From assembly GCA_964196275.1 (NCBI GenBank), contig CAXMSN010000044.1:1-12428 (forward strand): 12,428 nt of DNA. Direction: 5' to 3'. A program made the translations under genes and the position numbers. Below the pieces are notes generated by a model. That model was given only the letters and a program-made list of their open reading frames with translations. It was not told the origin of the DNA and searched no databases. How positions within the stretch are numbered: the stretch's first letter is position 1; the number at the start of each line of letters is the position of its first letter. This DNA is from UBA5794 sp964196275 (lineage in GTDB: Bacteria > Actinomycetota > Acidimicrobiia > Spongiisociales > UBA5794). This document shows, one piece after another, positions 12,026 to 12,428 of the stretch.

Positions 12026-12428
12026 TCAGGTCGGCAGCCGGCGGCCCATCCAGTCCAGAAGCACCTCGATCAGCCGACCAGGCTGTTCCTGTTGCGTCCA
12101 ATGGCCGCATTCGGTGAGGTGTGCGATCTCCAGGTCTGATGCGTACCGGGTCATGCCATCAGCCATCTCGGCTGGCAGCACCGGATCCTTGTCCACGGTG
12201 ACAAGGAGCGATGGCTGGATCAGCGGCCTGCCTGCCAGATCTGCCTGGCTCTCGATGTTCCTGTCGATGTTCCGGTACAGATTCAGCAACCCTGTCAATC
12301 CGCTGGCAATGAATGCCTCCACGTATGTGTCGAACTCCTCGGGTGTCTGGAAGTCCGGCGATGCCGCCACGCCGGCGAACGCTCTACGCATCCAGTCGGA
12401 AGGATCGGCGTCGAATCGTCCCTCCGTT
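12026..12428 (-). CDS. Alpha/beta hydrolase, C-terminal part (epoxide hydrolase-like), runs off the window
   Basis: The frame is open to the window edge, so only the last 133 or so residues are seen. They include the cap region (FDTYVEAFIASGLTGLLNLY) and the end of the hydrolase core: PSLLVTVDKDPVLP, whose Asp is the likely acid member of the triad, and LTECGHWTQQEQP, which holds the catalytic His. The cap segment with LNLYRNIDRN and the GHW motif resemble soluble epoxide hydrolases and haloalkane dehalogenases. The nucleophile and oxyanion region lie beyond the edge, so the exact activity is open. An internal ATG at 12391 is not the start, as similarity continues upstream of it. Confidence 0.85.
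   Translation of the reverse strand, partial: TEGRFDADPSDWMRRAFAGVAASPDFQTPEEFDTYVEAFIASGLTGLLNLYRNIDRNIESQADLAGRPLIQPSLLVTVDKDPVLPAEMADGMTRYASDLEIAHLTECGHWTQQEQPGRLIEVLLDWMGRRLPT

Overview
The window reads as an ordinary, gene-dense stretch of a high-GC bacterial chromosome, most likely an actinobacterium; my guess is an acidimicrobial or similar uncultured lineage. The evidence is: (i) several genes have a TAnnnT -10 box only 6-7 nt before the start codon and no Shine-Dalgarno sequence, the leaderless-mRNA pattern common in Actinomycetota; (ii) a gephyrin-like MoeA lies near a small membrane protein with one N-terminal and two central membrane segments, resembling the actinobacterial Glp/GlpR (SepX) pair; (iii) GC-rich codon use. 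I see no insertion sequence, prophage, CRISPR array or toxin-antitoxin cassette.

Layout. 1-150: an alanine tRNA (anticodon CGC, G3:U70, encoded CCA) on the minus strand. 140-1714: minus-strand genes for a small zinc-ribbon protein that looks frameshifted, a TauE/SafE-type permease and a GlpR/SepX-like membrane protein. 1861-4603: a tight minus-strand operon plsY-moeA-moaC-moaB with start/stop overlaps, joining a phospholipid acyltransferase to three molybdenum-cofactor genes. 4694-5209: a plus-strand SAF/CpaB-like anchored protein divergent from plsY. 5219-7646: minus strand, a thiamine-diphosphate enzyme of the acetolactate synthase / 2-hydroxyacyl-CoA lyase type followed by uppP. 7713-9487: plus strand, a split-barrel flavin/F420-type protein, a thioredoxin-like protein with a CAPC site and a 3-hydroxybutyryl-CoA dehydrogenase. 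9488-9534: an AT-rich near-palindrome between convergent genes. 9535-11986: minus strand, a NYN ribonuclease with two OST-HTH/LOTUS repeats, an unrecognised 127-residue protein and a HAD phosphatase. 12026-12428: the C-terminal part of an alpha/beta hydrolase running off the window.

How the genes fit together. MoaC acts early, MoaB/MogA and MoeA late in molybdenum-cofactor synthesis, so that block is one pathway, possibly with a cell-division side role for MoeA. PlsY and UppP both serve envelope lipid metabolism. The dehydrogenase and the thiamine enzyme could both serve acyl-CoA metabolism, but their link is only proximity.

The least conventional items are the NYN-LOTUS/unknown/HAD cluster, the 26-nt near-palindrome at 9501-9526, the substituted Glu motif in MoeA, the frameshifted zinc ribbon and the repeated leaderless promoter signature. 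I do not claim a demonstrated new system; the NYN-LOTUS cluster is the best candidate.
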